In this document: in pieces, positions 61,625 to 64,000 of the stretch
Layout: each line of letters opens with the position of its first letter
Numbering within the stretch: the stretch's first letter is position 1
NCBI GenBank assembly: GCA_041392505.1
Contig: JAWKLX010000015.1
Coordinates: 62,001-126,000 of the forward strand
DNA: 64,000 nt
Direction of reading: 5' to 3'
DNA from: UBA6168 sp041392505
GTDB taxonomy: Bacteria > Bacteroidota > Bacteroidia > Chitinophagales > Saprospiraceae
Program-made: the position numbers and the translations under genes
Notes under the pieces: generated by a model
The model's database searches: none
Told to the model about the DNA's origin: nothing
What the model saw: the letters and a program-made list of their open reading frames with translations, nothing else

Positions 61625-62152
61625 ATGAAATACCTACCACATATCATGATTGCCGCTGCCATTTGCTGGATTATTTCCGAAATAATGGAAGTGTCTGTTG
61701 GTGGTTATACGCCACTGATTCTGCAACTGACAGCTTTGTTCCATTTATTGGCAGCCATTGGGATTTGGGGTTTGCACTTTGGTCAAACGAAAGAAAAAAA
61801 CAAGTGGAGTTTGTATGGCTCTATTTTGCTAACTATCGGTTATTTAATACTGACGGCAGTTCCGTTGATCGTGCTGTCCCGTGGTTATAGTGAGCCGGGT
61901 GAGGTCGTAGCAGCCTATCCAATATTAAAAATATTTGGGGCATTCTCTATTGTTGGCATACTTCTATTTGGGAGTGCTGTAATTAAAATCAATTATTTTC
62001 CTAAATGGACTGGAATTGTTTTTATTGTGTGCTCATTGGTTACATTTGGGATATTGGCTGCAAAAGGGAATATGCTGATCGCCAATGTCGCCAATATCAT
62101 AGTTTCTGTGACGATGATTAAAATGGCTTGGCAAGTAATACAGGAAAAATAA
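61625..62152 (+). CDS. Multi-pass membrane protein of unknown function, 175 residues
   Basis: About six hydrophobic segments (IMIAAAICWIISEIMEV, LILQLTALFHLLAAIGIWGLHF, SILLTIGYLILTAVPLIVL, GIVFIVCSLVTFGILA) in 175 residues, with no known motif. The size and pattern suggest a small inner-membrane protein of the DUF4386 or similar type. It is 12 bp upstream of the propeller sensor gene, so the two may be co-transcribed. No function is proposed. Confidence 0.65.
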   Translation: MKYLPHIMIAAAICWIISEIMEVSVGGYTPLILQLTALFHLLAAIGIWGLHFGQTKEKNKWSLYGSILLTIGYLILTAVPLIVLSRGYSEPGEVVAAYPILKIFGAFSIVGILLFGSAVIKINYFPKWTGIVFIVCSLVTFGILAAKGNMLIANVANIIVSVTMIKMAWQVIQEK

Positions 62153-62163
62153 TTTTTAAAAGT

Positions 62164-64000
62164 TTGAAAGAACACTTTTCACATATCTTCCTATTTTTTG
62201 TCTGGTTGGTTTTTTCCAGTTATGTCCATGCGCAGACCGATTATACTTTTGAGCTAATCACCATAAATGAACGGGCAAATTTCGGGGATGTCCACACCCT
62301 TTATCAGGACAGTGCCGGGGTGATTTGGATGGGGATATATGGGAAGGGTTTGGCTTATTATAATGGCAAGGAAATACATCGGATGCAGCTTCCGGGGGAA
62401 GGGGATTTTTCCCAGCATAATGATGTCTTTGTTGCGGGCGGAGGATTTATTTTTTTAAATTATGGACATGAAATTAAATCATTCGATCCGATTAAACAGG
62501 AATTAGTTCGTTCTATTGATTTGCCAGAGACATTGAGAAATAAAGGGAAAATAAGCACCATTGCGGTAACTGAAAAAAAAGATGAATTATTAGTTTGGGC
62601 TACATTAGAATTAAATAATAATACAAGTGATAACAAGCGAGATTACCATTTATTGATCTCAAAAAATGGTGAGCCATTTCAACAATTGTCAGAAACAGGA
62701 TATTCGACATTTGGCGAACCAACCATCAAGAATATTGGCCATAATATTTTATTGAAAACAAAAATTGGGCTGTTGCAATTAAATGAGTCAGGTGGAAAAG
62801 TAAAGTCCTATCCGCTGTCGGAGGATGATGTAGCGGGGATCAATACTTTTAATTTAACCGTCGATGAAAAACAGGATATTTGGTTTTACTCAAATTGCGG
62901 CACGAGTAGATATGACGTTATATACATCGATCATTTTTGTGACATTAACCAATGGGAAAAAGAAAAAAATATACCTAATAAGTTTTCAGTAAATAGGCTT
63001 GTATATTATAATTTGATAAAACCAATAACTAAAAACCAGCAGGTCGGGGCAACAAGTAAAATTGGGCAAAGTTTTTTTTTAGAGAATACCAGATTGTTTA
63101 ATTTAACCAACCATTCGGTCGATACGATCAATTCCATTAGTATTCATGATAAAGGCGAAAGTGCAGGGATTAATTCGATGGGACAGATTTTCGCAATGCT
63201 GGAAGATGAGACAGGTGTCGTCTGGATGGGCGGCAGTTATGGGCTTGGTAAAATAGTGCCCCAGCCTAATGCCTTTAAATTACTTCCCCCCATCAGTTTA
63301 CGGTCATTTGTAGAAGATGATAACGGATTGATTTACGGTAGTGTGGATTGGACCCGTACATCTTCGGATGAAAAATATACGGAACGAAATTTAAGAGTAT
63401 ACGACCCAGTCTCCAACCAAGTGGAAAACTTACCAAAGAATGATTCATATATATATCAAAACTGGCACCAGGCAATTTTTTATAAAAATAATATTTATTA
63501 TGACAATTGTATTATCGATTTAAATACAAAAGAAACGACTGTTTATAAATTAGAAAGGCAATTACAGAATAAAAATTTGATGCTTCTCGATAATAAAGAA
63601 AGGATCTGGATGACGAGTTGGGGGGAAAGCCGAATAAATATATATAGACCGGGGGAATCGAAATTAATAAAACAAATAACGATTCCCGCATTAGCAGAAA
63701 AACCCGTAGAAATCAATGACTGGTACCAGCGACCTACTGATGGAAAAGTGTGGATGGGGACTTACGGACAGGGCATTTTTATTTTTACGGAAGAAGGAGA
63801 TCTGTCCATACAATTGCACACTTCGGAGGATAGCCCAATAATTTTAAACAGCAATATTGTATCAGGTTTTTATGAAGACAGCCGTGGACGGATGTGGATC
63901 GGACATGGAAAGGGCTTGAGTTGTATAAGTGCTGACCTCTCTAAAATTGAACATTTTTACATAGATCTAAAACAGCCGGAACTCCGACTCGTTTATAGCA
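62164..64000 (+). CDS. Two-component-type propeller sensor, N-terminal part, truncated by window edge
   Basis: A continuous frame from a TTG at 62164 to the window end (over 610 codons). Signal/first segment HIFLFFVWLVFSSYVHAQ is followed by the periplasmic propeller of the Reg_prop type: DSAGVIWMGIYGKGLAYY, DETGVVWMGGSYGLGKI, DGKVWMGTYGQGIFIF, DSRGRMWIGHGKGLS. In Bacteroidota this domain heads hybrid two-component sensors (propeller, Y_Y_Y, membrane helix, histidine kinase, sometimes AraC output) or HTH sensors that respond to glycans. The output part is beyond the window. The codon use is AT-richer than most of the region. No ATG is seen upstream in frame near the signal peptide, so the TTG is taken as start. 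Confidence 0.82.
   Translation, partial: MKEHFSHIFLFFVWLVFSSYVHAQTDYTFELITINERANFGDVHTLYQDSAGVIWMGIYGKGLAYYNGKEIHRMQLPGEGDFSQHNDVFVAGGGFIFLNYGHEIKSFDPIKQELVRSIDLPETLRNKGKISTIAVTEKKDELLVWATLELNNNTSDNKRDYHLLISKNGEPFQQLSETGYSTFGEPTIKNIGHNILLKTKIGLLQLNESGGKVKSYPLSEDDVAGINTFNLTVDEKQDIWFYSNCGTSRYDVIYIDHFCDINQWEKEKNIPNKFSVNRLVYYNLIKPITKNQQVGATSKIGQSFFLENTRLFNLTNHSVDTINSISIHDKGESAGINSMGQIFAMLEDETGVVWMGGSYGLGKIVPQPNAFKLLPPISLRSFVEDDNGLIYGSVDWTRTSSDEKYTERNLRVYDPVSNQVENLPKNDSYIYQNWHQAIFYKNNIYYDNCIIDLNTKETTVYKLERQLQNKNLMLLDNKERIWMTSWGESRINIYRPGESKLIKQITIPALAEKPVEINDWYQRPTDGKVWMGTYGQGIFIFTEEGDLSIQLHTSEDSPIILNSNIVSGFYEDSRGRMWIGHGKGLSCISADLSKIEHFYIDLKQPELRLVYS

Overview
The window reads as chromosomal DNA of a Bacteroidota bacterium, most likely of the Saprospiria-type lineages that make isoprenoids through mevalonate. 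The clues are a type 2 isopentenyl-diphosphate isomerase, a class II HMG-CoA reductase and a GYDIA-type GHMP kinase in one cluster; TonB-dependent receptors with carboxypeptidase-like N-terminal domains; a Porin_10-type barrel; type IX secretion (T9SS) C-terminal domains of types A and B; and CRTAC1/UnbV and two-component propeller proteins. No tRNA, rRNA, prophage, integrase or CRISPR array was seen. Species cannot be named from the sequence alone.

Layout. 1-3.8 kb: mevalonate cluster (isomerase, HMG-CoA reductase, kinase) interrupted by a MazF-type toxin-antitoxin pair. 3.9-5.8 kb: flavin reductase, an orphan antitoxin with a stump of a PIN toxin, and a NifU-like Fe-S scaffold closed by a strong terminator. 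5.8-11.2 kb: a lipoprotein with a possible kinase-like fold, then a leftward pair of P-loop ATPases, the second joined to a 120-bp tandem TPR array that is broken by indels. 11.2-11.6 kb: a long inverted repeat and a 144-bp MITE-like element. 11.6-18.8 kb: transporter, a pseudogene, desaturase, VOC protein, DUF3089 hydrolase and three paralogous small outer-membrane barrels. 18.9-27.2 kb: T9SS protein, a four-helix-bundle (23S intervening-sequence-type) gene bracketed by two related palindromic arrays, an unknown helical protein, and a CRTAC1/UnbV lipoprotein. 27.3-33.9 kb: a tight co-directional run of an AAA+ ATPase with TPRs, three TPR-plus-membrane paralogues, a PAS protein and an MBL-fold hydrolase; this is one of the best candidates for an undescribed system. 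34.2-50.9 kb: two TonB-dependent receptors, phosphofructokinase, hydrolase, SWIM protein, a GIY-YIG-like membrane protein, porin, PA14-OmpA protein, GlxA-type regulator and class C serine hydrolase, with several striking palindromes between them. 51-64 kb: T9SS type B protein, two Peptidase_S74 repeat proteins, further secreted proteins, a decayed cytochrome c, two membrane proteins and a propeller sensor that runs off the end.

Two window-wide themes stand out. First, intergenic gaps repeatedly hold short arrays of 7- to 9-bp units whose two arms are complementary, with a different unit at nearly every locus; one such array lies in frame inside the kinase gene, and two flank the four-helix-bundle gene. 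Second, at least nine otherwise intact genes carry one- or two-base frameshifts, often in homopolymers. This fits either long-read consensus error or real slipped-strand variation, and it needs raw reads to settle. Gene calls below therefore span such breaks where the reading clearly resumes in another frame.
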